DNA of 64,000 bases. Origin: Rhizobium johnstonii 3841 (GTDB taxonomy: Bacteria; Pseudomonadota; Alphaproteobacteria; Rhizobiales; Rhizobiaceae). The translations under genes and the position numbers were made by a program. The notes under the pieces were generated by a model. The model searched no databases, was not told the DNA's origin, and saw only the letters and a program-made list of their open reading frames with translations. Positions within the stretch are counted from its first letter, which is position 1. Every line of letters begins with the position of its first letter. The stretch is from assembly GCF_000009265.1 (NCBI RefSeq), contig NC_008380.1:2733501-2797500 (forward strand), written 5' to 3'. Shown here one piece after another: positions 7,673 to 15,935 of the stretch.

Positions 7673-8227
7673 ATGAAAGCCTCAGACGCAGATATCCTCA
7701 TCATCCCCGGTTATACCAATTCCGGCCCGAGCCACTGGCAGAGCCGCTGGGAGGCAAAGCTCAGCACGGCGCGGCGCGTCGAACAGGCCGAATGGACGAA
7801 GCCGGTTCGCGAGGACTGGATCGCCCGCATCGCCGAGGAAGTGAACGCCTCGACCCGCCCGGTCGTTCTCGTCGCCCATTCGCTGGGTGTGCCCTCGGTG
7901 ATCCATGCCATCCCGCATTTCCGCAACCGGGTGGCGGGCGCTTTCCTCGTCGCCCCGCCCGATGTCGCCAATCCCGACATCCGCCCGAAGCACCTGATGA
8001 CCTTCGGCCCCTATCCACGCGATCCGCTGCCCTTCCCGTCGATCACGGTGGCCAGCCGCAACGATCCGTTCGGCAGCTACGAACATGCCGACGATGTCGC
8101 CGGCAGCTGGGGCTCTTTCCTCGTCGATGCCGGCGAAGCCGGCCACATCAATGCCGATTCCGGTCACGGTCCCTGGCCCGAAGGCACCATGGTCTTTGCC
8201 CAGTTCCTTGGCCGGCTCTCCGCCTGA
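7673..8227 (+). CDS. RBBP9/YdeN-type serine hydrolase
   Basis: A 184-residue alpha/beta-hydrolase of the RBBP9/YdeN family. DILIIPGYTNSGPSHWQSRW is the family N-terminal strand and oxyanion region; VVLVAHSLGV carries the nucleophile Ser (the first Gly of G-x-S-x-G is Ala, normal for this family); SRNDPFGSY holds the acid; and AGHINADSGHGPWPEG the His. Substrate is unknown. It is transcribed divergently from the DUF2189 gene. The ATG at 7673 gives the family-standard length; a frame extension upstream to 7607 overlaps the divergent promoter region and is not needed. Confidence 0.85.
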   Translation: MKASDADILIIPGYTNSGPSHWQSRWEAKLSTARRVEQAEWTKPVREDWIARIAEEVNASTRPVVLVAHSLGVPSVIHAIPHFRNRVAGAFLVAPPDVANPDIRPKHLMTFGPYPRDPLPFPSITVASRNDPFGSYEHADDVAGSWGSFLVDAGEAGHINADSGHGPWPEGTMVFAQFLGRLSA

Positions 8228-8323
8228 TTGCGGAAAAGACGCCGCCTCGCTTGTTGAGCAGGTGCTTTCTAAGTCTTTCTTAATGGAATGACAGCAGACT
8301 GCGCCGAGGTGACATAAGCGAGA

Positions 8324-10621
8324 ATGCCCGTGAAGAAAGCCCATCCAGAGGCCGGTGATCCGCATGGCGATGCCGCAGCGGTTGAGGCAGGCATCGGCAA
8401 TGGGACAACCGACGATTCCGACCTAGCCGAGCGGGAGAGCCGCTGGAATTATGCACTCGTCGGCTCTGGTCTCGGCGTATGGGATCACAACTACCGTCTC
8501 GACCGGAAATATTACTCGCCGACGTGGAAAACCATCCGCGGCATGGCGCCCGACGAGGAAACCGACGGCGATTACGAGGCCTGGCTGCAGCTCGTTCATC
8601 CCGACGATCGCGATTTCGTCGTCGATGCAATCGACCGGCAGAACGCCGGCGATCCAAATTACCAGGTCTTCGAATATCGCGAGCGCCACAAGGACGGCCA
8701 CTGGGTCTGGATCGAGTGTCGCGGCGCCTGCGTCGAATGGGACCAGAACGGCGTGCCGACGCGCATCATCGGCACGGATACGGATATCACCGCCCGCAAG
8801 GAAGCCGAGGAGACGCTGTCGCGTTTGTCGCGCCGTCTCGATCTGGCGCTGGAGGTTTCCCGCATCGGCGTCTTCGAGGCCGATATCGAGCATGATACCG
8901 TCGAATGGGACGACCGCCTCATCGCCATTTACGGGCTGCAGGGTGCCTCGCGTCAGATCGGCGGTGACGTCTGGGCGAAAAGCCTGCATCCAGACGACCG
9001 CGAGCGCGTGCTTGGCTTGTCCGACCGCAGCGTCGAAAGCGGCAGCGATTTCCAGCAGGAATACCGCATCATCCGCGGCGACGGCGCCGAACGCGTCATC
9101 CGCGCCCGCTCGGCCTTCTTCATCGACGGCAACGGCCACCGTAAGCTGATCGGCGCCAACTGGGATGTCACCGAGGAAGTCGCGCTCCGCAATGAGCTGC
9201 GCCGCGCCAAGGATCTGGCCGAGGCGCGCAACCGCGAACTCGAAGCCGCCAAGGAGAGCATCGAGCACCTGGCGCTGCACGATTACCTCACCGGCCTGCC
9301 GAACCGCCGCTATCTCGACAAGATGCTGGACGAGCGTGCGGCCGAATGCCGGGCCAAGGGGCTGGCGCTGGCGATCCTGCATATCGATCTCGACCGCTTC
9401 AAGCAGATCAACGACACGCTCGGCCACCGAGCCGGCGACGCCATGCTGCAGCATGCCGCAAGCGTGCTGAGAACGTCCGTCCGCGCCGTCGATTTCGTGG
9501 CCCGCATCGGCGGCGACGAATTCGTCATCCTCTGCATTGTCGATCCCGCATCGAAGAAGATCGCCAGCCTTGCCGAACGGGTCATCCGCGAATTGCGCAA
9601 ACCCGTCAGATATGAGGGGCACGATTGCCGTTTCGGCGCCAGCATCGGCATCGCCATCGACAGCGGACCGAAGCTCGACGCCAAGCAGATGCTGCTCGAC
9701 GCCGATATCGCCCTCTACCGTGCCAAGGGCCTCGGCCGCAACCGCTTCGAATTCTTCTCGGCTTCTGCCCGCCGCGACATCATCTCCGCCAAGCACCTTG
9801 CCGACGAGATCCTGATCGGCCTCGAACGCAATGAATTCGTGCCCTTCTATCAGTTGCAGTTCGATGCCCGCACGCTCGATGTCGCAGGCGTCGAAACACT
9901 TGCCCGCTGGCAGCACCCGGTGCACGGGCTGCTGACGCCCGACCGCTTCCTCGACATCGCGGAGGATCTCGACGTCGTCTCGACCATCGACGCCCTCATC
10001 TTGGAGCGCGCCATTGCCGACCGAAAGGTGTGGCTGAAGGACGGGCTGCCGATCCCGAAGATATCGGTCAACGTCTCCGCCAGACGGCTCGCAGATCCCG
10101 ATCTCGGCAAGAAGCTCCGCGCCTTGAAGATCGAGCCCGGCACCTTCTCCTTCGAGCTGCTGGAATCGATCTCGCTCGACGATTGCGACGAGGCGGTGGC
10201 CGCCAACCTGAAAAAGCTGCGCAAGCTCGGCATCGACATCCAGATCGACGATTTCGGCACCGGCCATGCCTCGATCGTCAGCCTGCTGCGCCTGAGCCCG
10301 AAGACGCTGAAGATCGACCGCGAGCTGATCCGCATGCTGCCGCAATCGGCCGAGCAGCGCAAACTCGTCGGCTCGATCATCGATATCGGCCGCTCGCTGA
10401 ACATCCTCGTCATCGCCGAGGGCGTCGAGACGGCGGAGCACATCCGCATTCTCGAAGAACTCGACTGCGACACGCTGCAGGGCTACGCGCTCGCCCGGCC
10501 GATGCCGGCCATGCAGATCCCCTCCTTCATCCGCGCTGGAAGCTGGCGCCAAGGGCAAATCGCCGCTCGCGCCTTGCAGGCGCAGCTTCGCCGCGCGCTG
10601 CCAAGCAGAGCCGCCAAATAA
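8324..10621 (+). CDS. PAS-PAS-GGDEF-EAL cyclic-di-GMP enzyme
   Basis: A 765-residue cytoplasmic protein with no membrane segment. Two PAS_3-type sensor domains (about 40-160 and 170-295; both carry the HPDDR motif) precede a short coiled coil, then GGDEF (about 325-485) and EAL (about 500-755). The diguanylate cyclase site GGDEF at 396-400 is intact, with an RxxD inhibitory site (R387-A-V-D390) five residues before it. In the EAL domain the signature reads E524-T-L with LARW; the Asn (SVNVSAR), ELLES, DDFGTG, LKID and IAEGVE elements are all present, so phosphodiesterase activity is plausible. Either or both activities could be in use. The two PAS domains may bind a small ligand or cofactor. 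Confidence 0.92.
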   Translation: MPVKKAHPEAGDPHGDAAAVEAGIGNGTTDDSDLAERESRWNYALVGSGLGVWDHNYRLDRKYYSPTWKTIRGMAPDEETDGDYEAWLQLVHPDDRDFVVDAIDRQNAGDPNYQVFEYRERHKDGHWVWIECRGACVEWDQNGVPTRIIGTDTDITARKEAEETLSRLSRRLDLALEVSRIGVFEADIEHDTVEWDDRLIAIYGLQGASRQIGGDVWAKSLHPDDRERVLGLSDRSVESGSDFQQEYRIIRGDGAERVIRARSAFFIDGNGHRKLIGANWDVTEEVALRNELRRAKDLAEARNRELEAAKESIEHLALHDYLTGLPNRRYLDKMLDERAAECRAKGLALAILHIDLDRFKQINDTLGHRAGDAMLQHAASVLRTSVRAVDFVARIGGDEFVILCIVDPASKKIASLAERVIRELRKPVRYEGHDCRFGASIGIAIDSGPKLDAKQMLLDADIALYRAKGLGRNRFEFFSASARRDIISAKHLADEILIGLERNEFVPFYQLQFDARTLDVAGVETLARWQHPVHGLLTPDRFLDIAEDLDVVSTIDALILERAIADRKVWLKDGLPIPKISVNVSARRLADPDLGKKLRALKIEPGTFSFELLESISLDDCDEAVAANLKKLRKLGIDIQIDDFGTGHASIVSLLRLSPKTLKIDRELIRMLPQSAEQRKLVGSIIDIGRSLNILVIAEGVETAEHIRILEELDCDTLQGYALARPMPAMQIPSFIRAGSWRQGQIAARALQAQLRRALPSRAAK

Positions 10622-10724
10622 AAACCTGCATAAGCGGCTCGCCATTTCGCCTTCATTCCACGGTAGAGGAAAAGGCGCTAAACTCGTCTTGCGAATTCAT
10701 TCGATTCTCTTGGCGGTATTCCGT

Positions 10725-10788
10725 AAAATCGGAAACCGGGCCGCGAAATCCGGAAACCGGGGCCACAGAATCCTGAAACCAGGGAAGG
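10725..10788. repeat. Three-copy ~22-bp tandem repeat upstream of purC
   Basis: Three imperfect units, AAATC(C)GGAAACCGGG-like, start near 10725, 10746 and 10769, in the 262-bp gap between the GGDEF-EAL gene and purC. Nothing else is recognisable in the gap. Confidence 0.65.
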
Positions 10789-10892
10789 AACGACAGGCGG
10801 ATTGTGAAACCATCTCTTTTCCTTTAAGGGGACGCCACGAGATCGATCCACTCGCGCTATCCCAAGAGCGCCAACAATAGAGAATGACCACG

Positions 10893-11657
10893 ATGAACCG
10901 TCGCCGCCGTATCTACGAGGGCAAGGCAAAGATTCTGTATGAAGGCCCGGAACCGGGCACTTTGATCCAGTTCTTCAAGGACGATGCCACTGCCTTCAAC
11001 AAGAAGAAACACGAAGTCATCGATGGCAAAGGCGTCCTCAACAACCGCATCTGCGAATATATCTTCAGCCATCTGAACAAGATCGGCATCCCTACTCATT
11101 TCATCCGCCGGCTCAACATGCGCGAGCAGTTGATCAAGGAAGTGGAGATGATCCCGCTGGAGATCGTCGTGCGCAATGTCGCGGCCGGTTCTCTCGCCAA
11201 GCGCCTCGGCATCGACGAAGGCGTCGTGCTGCCGCGCTCGATCATCGAATTCTATTACAAGTCCGACGCGCTCGACGATCCGATGGTCTCCGAAGAGCAC
11301 ATCACTGCCTTCGGCTGGGCAAACCCCGCCGAACTCGATGACATCATGGCGCTTGCCATCCGCGTCAACGACTTCATGACCGGCCTCTTCCTCGGCGTCG
11401 GCATCCAGCTCGTCGATTTCAAGATCGAATGCGGCCGTCTCTTCGAAGGCGATATGATGCGCATCATCCTCGCCGACGAGATCTCGCCGGACAGCTGCCG
11501 GCTCTGGGATATCGAAACCCATGAGAAGATGGACAAGGACCGCTTCCGCCGTGACCTTGGCGGGTTGCTCGAAGCCTATTCCGAAGTTGCGCGCCGTCTC
11601 GGCATCATCAATGAAAACGAGCCTGTGCGCGGCACCGGCCCGGTTCTCGTCAAGTAA
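10893..11657 (+). CDS. purC: SAICAR synthase
   Basis: A 254-residue phosphoribosylaminoimidazole-succinocarboxamide synthase, joining aspartate to CAIR with ATP in purine synthesis. Signatures are RIYEGKAKILYEGPEPGTLIQ at the N-terminus (ATP-binding strand), PLEIVVRNVAAGSLAKR, and DFKIECGR with ADEISPDSCRLWD. Length 254 matches the family when the second ATG (10893) is used; the first ATG at 10884 would add MTT. It begins the cluster purC-purS-kptA-purQ, 15 bp ahead of purS. Confidence 0.96.
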   Translation: MNRRRRIYEGKAKILYEGPEPGTLIQFFKDDATAFNKKKHEVIDGKGVLNNRICEYIFSHLNKIGIPTHFIRRLNMREQLIKEVEMIPLEIVVRNVAAGSLAKRLGIDEGVVLPRSIIEFYYKSDALDDPMVSEEHITAFGWANPAELDDIMALAIRVNDFMTGLFLGVGIQLVDFKIECGRLFEGDMMRIILADEISPDSCRLWDIETHEKMDKDRFRRDLGGLLEAYSEVARRLGIINENEPVRGTGPVLVK

Positions 11658-11672
11658 GGCAGGAAAGACAAA

Positions 11673-11915
11673 GTGATCAAGGCTCGTGTCACCGTCACGC
11701 TGAAAAACGGCGTTCTCGATCCGCAGGGCAAGGCAATCGAGGGTGCGCTTAGTGCCCTCGGCTTCTCGGGCGTCGGCCATGTAAGACAGGGCAAGGTCTT
11801 CGACCTGGAGCTGGAAGGCGCCGACAAGAGCAAGGCTGAGGCCGACCTCAAGGCCATGTGCGAAAAACTGCTCGCCAATACGGTGATCGAGAACTACGCA
11901 ATCGCGATCGACTGA
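11673..11915 (+). CDS. purS: FGAM synthase subunit PurS
   Basis: An 80-residue protein starting with GTG at 11673, AGGA eight bases upstream. VTVTLKNGVLDPQGKAIEGA and GFSGVGHVRQGKVFDLEL are diagnostic of PurS. It binds PurL and PurQ and is needed to pass ammonia from PurQ to PurL. Its presence fits the short-type PurL and separate PurQ found here. Usually purQ follows directly; in this window kptA intervenes. Confidence 0.94.
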   Translation: MIKARVTVTLKNGVLDPQGKAIEGALSALGFSGVGHVRQGKVFDLELEGADKSKAEADLKAMCEKLLANTVIENYAIAID

Positions 11916-11959
11916 TGATCACAGACCCGTCGTCTGGCGGACTTTGAGGATTTGGCGTC

Positions 11960-12514
11960 ATGATGAAAGCAAGGCTGGAGACGGAAGTCTCGAAATATAT
12001 GAGCTATGTTTTGCGTCATGCGCCTGATGCTGCGGGGTTGACGCTTGATAGCGGGGGTTGGGTGTCGTTCGATGAGCTCGAAAAAGCGTTGGCGTCGAAA
12101 TACGACGTTTCCCGCGCAGAGATCATCGAGATTGTCGAAAACAATCCAAAGAAGCGCTTCACCCTCGCCCATAACAGAATTCGCGCAAATCAAGGTCATA
12201 GCGTCGACATCGATCTCGCATTGAACCAGGCCGAACCGCCCGCCGCTCTTTTTCACGGCACGTCTCTGACGAACTGGCAGTCGATCGAGCGCGAAGGCTT
12301 GAAGAAGATGCAGCGGCACCACGTTCATCTGTCGGCGGATGTCGAAACGGCGAAAATTGTCGCAGCGCGCCGCAAGGGTGAACATATCATCCTGCGTGTG
12401 GACGCGGCCCGCATGTTTTCCGAGGGTCATTCTTTCTTTGTCTCCGACAATGGAGTATGGCTCGCCGAAAGCGTTCCAGTTCAATATCTTTCGCGAAACG
12501 CAGGGACCCCATGA
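11960..12514 (+). CDS. kptA: RNA 2'-phosphotransferase (KptA/Tpt1)
   Basis: A 184-residue Tpt1/KptA enzyme. In fungi this family removes the 2'-phosphate from spliced tRNA with NAD+, releasing ADP-ribose 1'',2''-cyclic phosphate; the bacterial substrate is uncertain. Visible marks: SKYMSYVLRHAPDAAGL with catalytic Arg19-His20, IRANQGHS with Arg75, FHGTS (NAD+ pocket), HVHLS, and ARRKG that should hold the fourth basic residue. The domain is full length. It sits between purS and purQ and its stop overlaps the purQ start (ATGA). Codons (TTG, TTT, GGG, CGT use) are less GC-biased than in pur neighbours, which suggests insertion into the operon. Confidence 0.92.
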   Translation: MMKARLETEVSKYMSYVLRHAPDAAGLTLDSGGWVSFDELEKALASKYDVSRAEIIEIVENNPKKRFTLAHNRIRANQGHSVDIDLALNQAEPPAALFHGTSLTNWQSIEREGLKKMQRHHVHLSADVETAKIVAARRKGEHIILRVDAARMFSEGHSFFVSDNGVWLAESVPVQYLSRNAGTP

Positions 12515-13182
12515 AATCAGCCGTCGTTCAACTTCCGGGCCTCAACCGCGACCGCGACATGATCGCCGCCTTGACCAAGATCTCCGGCCAGCCACCGGTG
12601 ACGATCTGGCAGACGGAAACCGAGATCCCCGATGTCGATCTGATCGTCATCCCCGGCGGCTTTTCTTATGGCGATTATCTGCGTTGCGGCGCGATCGCAG
12701 CCCGCATGCCGGTCATGCAGGCGATCATCGACAAGGCTTCAAAGGGCGTGAAAGTCCTCGGCGTCTGCAACGGCTTCCAGATCCTCGTCGAGGCCGGCCT
12801 GTTGCCCGGCGCGCTGATGCGCAATTCCTCGCTGAAATTCGTCTGCCGCGAGATCAAGCTCGAAGTCGTCAATGCCGAGACGGATTTCACCCGCGCCTAT
12901 GCGCAGGGCCAGGTCATTCGCTGCCCGGTCGCCCATCATGACGGCAATTATTTCGCCGACGATGCGACGCTGGCTGCGATCGAAGGCAATGGTCAGGTGG
13001 TGTTCCGTTATGCCGAAGGCACCAACCCGAACGGTTCGATCAATGATATTGCCGCCGTCATGAACGAAAAGGGCAATGTGCTCGGCATGATGCCGCATCC
13101 CGAGAACCTGATCGAGGCCGCCCATGGCGGTTCGGACGGCCGCGGCCTCTTCGCCTCGGCGCTCGACGTCATCGCCGCCTGA
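12511..13182 (+). CDS. purQ: FGAM synthase glutaminase subunit PurQ
   Basis: A 223-residue class I glutamine amidotransferase that feeds ammonia to PurL for formation of FGAM. The triad is visible: Cys86 in GVCNGFQI, His196 and Glu198 in MMPHPENL. The N-terminal SAVVQLPGLNRDRD and IPGGFSYGDYLR are typical. The start overlaps the kptA stop, so PurQ translation depends on ribosomes coming through kptA. Confidence 0.96.
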   Translation: MKSAVVQLPGLNRDRDMIAALTKISGQPPVTIWQTETEIPDVDLIVIPGGFSYGDYLRCGAIAARMPVMQAIIDKASKGVKVLGVCNGFQILVEAGLLPGALMRNSSLKFVCREIKLEVVNAETDFTRAYAQGQVIRCPVAHHDGNYFADDATLAAIEGNGQVVFRYAEGTNPNGSINDIAAVMNEKGNVLGMMPHPENLIEAAHGGSDGRGLFASALDVIAA

Positions 13183-13226
13183 ACCTCGGCACACAAAAAT
13201 CCTTCTGTTCGGATCTGGAGCAATCG

Positions 13227-13622
13227 ATGCGCCCTCGCCTCTCCGTCGCAAACGCCGCCCTCTTGACCGCTCTGGCAGCCATGGTGGCAGCCTGCCAGAC
13301 GCCGGCGCCGACAGGCCCGAACCGCGCCGCACTGCCGACGATGGAACGCGTGGCGCTCGGCGCCAGTGCCTGCTGGTTCAAATCGGGCGATCCGGCCTTT
13401 GCAGCCTATAAGCTCGCGCCGGAGCTCAATTCCTTCTCCGGCCGTCCGCGCATCCTGCTCGTCCATAAGGGCAGCCCGGAAAGCCGGCCGCTGCTCGTCG
13501 TTCAAGCCGAGGGAAGCCCGTCCCGCCTGCAGGCCTTCGGTCCGATGATGCAGGAACCGGTCGCCGGCCGCATCACCACAGACGTCAATCGCTGGTCCGG
13601 CGGCAACAAGGCCTGCAGCTGA
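13227..13622 (+). CDS. Small predicted lipoprotein
   Basis: A 131-residue protein with a lipoprotein signal: basic start MRPRLS, hydrophobic ALLTALAAMV and a lipobox ending A-A-Cys23. The mature part has no family I recognise; it holds one more Cys pair (SACW, KACS at the end). It lies 44 bp after purQ on the same strand and may be read through from the purine transcript. It is likely anchored to a membrane in the periplasm. Confidence 0.7.
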   Translation: MRPRLSVANAALLTALAAMVAACQTPAPTGPNRAALPTMERVALGASACWFKSGDPAFAAYKLAPELNSFSGRPRILLVHKGSPESRPLLVVQAEGSPSRLQAFGPMMQEPVAGRITTDVNRWSGGNKACS

Positions 13623-13640
13623 TCGCGGCGATGACGGCGC

Positions 13641-13735
13641 CACGCGTCTTTTCAGACGCGCGAAGGGCGCTGTAACGCTTTGAATGCTGGATATGCTCCT
13701 GAAATCGCTTCCGATTTAAGGAATGATGCGGCAGC
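13641..13735. repeat. Degenerate dispersed repeat with hairpins
   Basis: A short hairpin (CGCGTCT, TTTC, AGACGCG at 13643-13660) followed by AAGGGCGCTGTAACGCTTTG and a second imperfect palindrome around GAAATCGCTTCCGATTTAAG. From general knowledge, this hairpin-plus-CTTTGAAT arrangement recurs between rhizobial genes. No T run follows, so it is not a simple terminator, but it lies where the transcript of the lipoprotein gene would end. Confidence 0.5.
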
Positions 13736-13747
13736 CTGAAAGCATGA

Positions 13748-14044
13748 TCAGTCCCAGAAAAACGACTTGCCGACTTCGCGCGCGGCATCGGACTGCGACA
13801 CACCGATATCCTTGAGTTCGGTCGCAGTCAGGCCTCTCAGCGCGCGCCGGCCTTCCCGCTTTTGATGCCAGAGAAGAATGGCGGCCCAGATTCGCTCCAA
13901 ATGCGTCGTCACCTCTGCGGGCGCGTCGGGGAGGATGATTTGTCTCCTGTCATCGCAAGAGACAATCGGTACAATCGGCATTTTGATTTCAGGCAAGGCA
14001 GACATTCCAGGAATCCTCTCGGTTTGCCATTGGAATTGACTCAT
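13748..14044 (-). CDS. DUF1127 small protein
   Basis: A 98-residue protein whose last ~45 residues are a DUF1127 (YjiS-like) module: WHQKREGRRALRGLTATELK followed by DIGVSQSDAAREV. The first 50 residues are not conserved in any way I recognise. DUF1127 proteins of alphaproteobacteria are small Arg-rich proteins; some influence RNA turnover or phosphate and carbon responses, but that cannot be assigned here. The gene is divergent from the MocR-type regulator with only 42 bp between start codons, so the two probably share a control region. Confidence 0.8.
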   Translation of the reverse strand: MSQFQWQTERIPGMSALPEIKMPIVPIVSCDDRRQIILPDAPAEVTTHLERIWAAILLWHQKREGRRALRGLTATELKDIGVSQSDAAREVGKSFFWD

Positions 14045-14048
14045 ACGC

Positions 14049-14077
14049 TTGACGGGTACAATGTGCCAATATATACA
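14049..14077 (+). promoter_or_regulatory. Putative promoter of the MocR-type gene
   Basis: TTGACG at 14049-14054 and TATACA at 14072-14077 are 17 bp apart. Transcription would start about 14084, only three bases before the ATG at 14087, giving an almost leaderless mRNA. No Shine-Dalgarno sequence is visible. Confidence 0.5.
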
Positions 14078-14086
14078 ATTGTCACC

Positions 14087-15505
14087 ATGACAAATTGGCT
14101 TCCCGATATTTCCCGCGGTTCCGGGCCGGTCTATCTCCGGCTCGCCGACAGCATCGAATCCGCCATATCAAGCGGCGCCCTGCCCGCCGGCAGCAAGTTG
14201 CCGCCACAGCGCAACCTTGCCTACGACATCGGCGTGACGATCGGCACGATCGGCCGCGCCTATGCGCTGGTGCATGAGCGCGGCCTGGTCGCCGGCGAAG
14301 TGGGGCGCGGCACCTATGTGCTGAACCGCTCCGAAACGCCCCCTGGAGAACAGATCGATCCGCTGACCGTCTCGCTCGGTGGCACCCGCATCCAGGATGC
14401 GCCTGCCAACAAGATCCGCTTCGACACGACAGCCGCTCCCGATCTCGGCCAGGGCAAGATCATCGCTGGCATCCTCGCCGAGATCGGCGAGCAGCATCTG
14501 TCGGAAATCTCCTCCTATTCCCGGAGCTTCCCGCGCAACTGGTTCGAGGCCGGCCGCCTGTGGCTTGCCCGCAGCGGCTGGACGCCGGAGGTCGAAAACA
14601 TCGTGCCGACGCTCGGCGCCCATGCGGCAGCAATCGCCGTCATCGCCGCCGTCTCGGCGCCGGGCGACAAGATTGTCTTCGAGGATCTCACCTATACCCA
14701 GGTCAGCCGCAGCGCCCGCCTGCTCGGCCGGCGCACGCTGACAGTCGATTCCGATGAGTTCGGCGTGATCCCGGAGGATTTCGAGCGGCTCTGTCAGCAG
14801 CAGCATCCGAAAATCGCCTTCCTGATGCCAACTGTCCACAATCCGACGCTGGCGATCATGCCCTATGAGCGGCGCGCGGCAATCGCCGCAATCGCCAGGA
14901 AACACGGTGTCTGGCTGATCGAGGACGACCTCTACGGCGGCATGGCCGACGACGATACGCCGCTGCTGGCCTCCATTGCGCCCGATCGCACCTTCCTCGT
15001 CAACGGCCTGTCGAAATCGGTCGCTGCCGGCGTGCGCGGCGGCTGGGTCGCCTGCCCGCCGCATTTTGCCCAGCGCATCAAGGTGACGCACAGGATGATC
15101 ACCGGCGGCCTGCCGTTCATCCTGGCGGAGACCTGCGCGCGCCTCGTCGAAAGCGGCATGGCGCACGAGATTGGCAAAGCAAGTGTCGAGGAACTCTCCC
15201 GGCGCGTCCGGCTCGCCCGCGAACAGTTGCAGGGCTTCGATTTCGAATCGCACATACACGCGCCCTTCCTCTGGCTGAAACTGCCGGAACCCTGGATGTC
15301 GGGCACCTTCAAGAATGCCGCCTTCCGCGACGGTGTGCTCGTCGACGACGAGGACGAATTCAAGGCGGCGCGCGGGGAGAGACCCTATCATCGCGTTCGC
15401 ATCGGTTTTTCCTCGCCGAAGACAGGGCAGGAACTGATCTCGGGCCTGATGATCCTGCGCCGTCTGCTGGAAAATGGCGGCTCGGCCTATGATGGCGAAA
15501 TATGA
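14087..15505 (+). CDS. MocR-family GntR-type regulator with aminotransferase domain
   Basis: A 472-residue fusion of an N-terminal GntR-type winged helix (residues ~10-80; YLRLADSIESAISSGALPAG, KLPPQRNLAYDIGVTIGTIG) and a fold-type I PLP aminotransferase-like domain (~100-465). PLP-site marks are PTVHNPTLA, LIEDDLYGG (Asp for the pyridine nitrogen) and the Schiff-base Lys in NGLSKSVAAGVRGGW. MocR proteins use PLP or its adduct as effector and usually control a neighbour; the divergent DUF1127 gene is the only candidate in contact. Start ATG 14087 lies right behind a promoter-like sequence; an extension to 13862 would run through the divergent gene and is rejected. Confidence 0.88.
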   Translation: MTNWLPDISRGSGPVYLRLADSIESAISSGALPAGSKLPPQRNLAYDIGVTIGTIGRAYALVHERGLVAGEVGRGTYVLNRSETPPGEQIDPLTVSLGGTRIQDAPANKIRFDTTAAPDLGQGKIIAGILAEIGEQHLSEISSYSRSFPRNWFEAGRLWLARSGWTPEVENIVPTLGAHAAAIAVIAAVSAPGDKIVFEDLTYTQVSRSARLLGRRTLTVDSDEFGVIPEDFERLCQQQHPKIAFLMPTVHNPTLAIMPYERRAAIAAIARKHGVWLIEDDLYGGMADDDTPLLASIAPDRTFLVNGLSKSVAAGVRGGWVACPPHFAQRIKVTHRMITGGLPFILAETCARLVESGMAHEIGKASVEELSRRVRLAREQLQGFDFESHIHAPFLWLKLPEPWMSGTFKNAAFRDGVLVDDEDEFKAARGERPYHRVRIGFSSPKTGQELISGLMILRRLLENGGSAYDGEI

Positions 15506-15582
15506 CGTGTTGCAGATACAGGCCCTAAATCGGAAAAACGCTGACGCCTATTCGGAGCGCTTTACCGACTCAGCCTCCATGT

Positions 15583-15898
15583 TGCCTCTCGATCGGCACG
15601 TCAGGCGAGGCCACCCAGTTCTTCACCGGCTTCACCTGGACGGTCGATTTCAACGAGAATCTTTTTGCCGAAGCCGGCTTCGGCGGCGTCATTCATACCG
15701 GCGATCTCGAGGGCGATGATCACGGGCCCGGAACTCGGCTGTCGCGTCCTCTTCCACGAATATCTGGGCGCGGCCTATCGTTTCAACGCACACTGTAACG
15801 TCATCGCCCAGATCGCCCATTCCTCGCATGCCAATCTCTGCGATGGGCCGAACGACGGCATGACACGCGCCGGTCTGCAGATCGGCTGCAAATTCTAG
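15583..15898 (+). pseudogene. Lipid A deacylase (PagL/acyloxyacyl hydrolase-like) remnant
   Basis: One frame from about 15583 reads SGEATQFFTGFTWTVDFNE, then NLFAEAGFGGVIHTGDLEG, ending near DDHG at ~15724. The text then continues in another frame as GPELGCRVLFHEYLGAAYRF, an HSSHANLC segment (His-x-Ser, as in the PagL active site) and the end GLQIGCKF at 15898. The switch can be explained by one extra G in the GGGCCC at 15722-15728. The signal peptide and first strands are missing. I read it as a truncated, frameshifted PagL-type outer-membrane enzyme gene. Confidence 0.7.
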
Positions 15899-15935
15899 GC
15901 AGCGGCCGCTTTTCCTCGTGAGAAAGAAGTTGCCG

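Noticed and set aside
9890..9901. Loss of the EAL signature (VETL instead of EAL)
   Set aside because: In alignment the Glu is kept (E-T-L) and the other catalytic residues are present, so it is a tolerated variant rather than a dead domain.
8423..10645. A 740-codon minus-strand open frame
   Set aside because: It is wholly antisense to the PAS-PAS-GGDEF-EAL gene, which has intact domains; no domain is visible in the antisense product.
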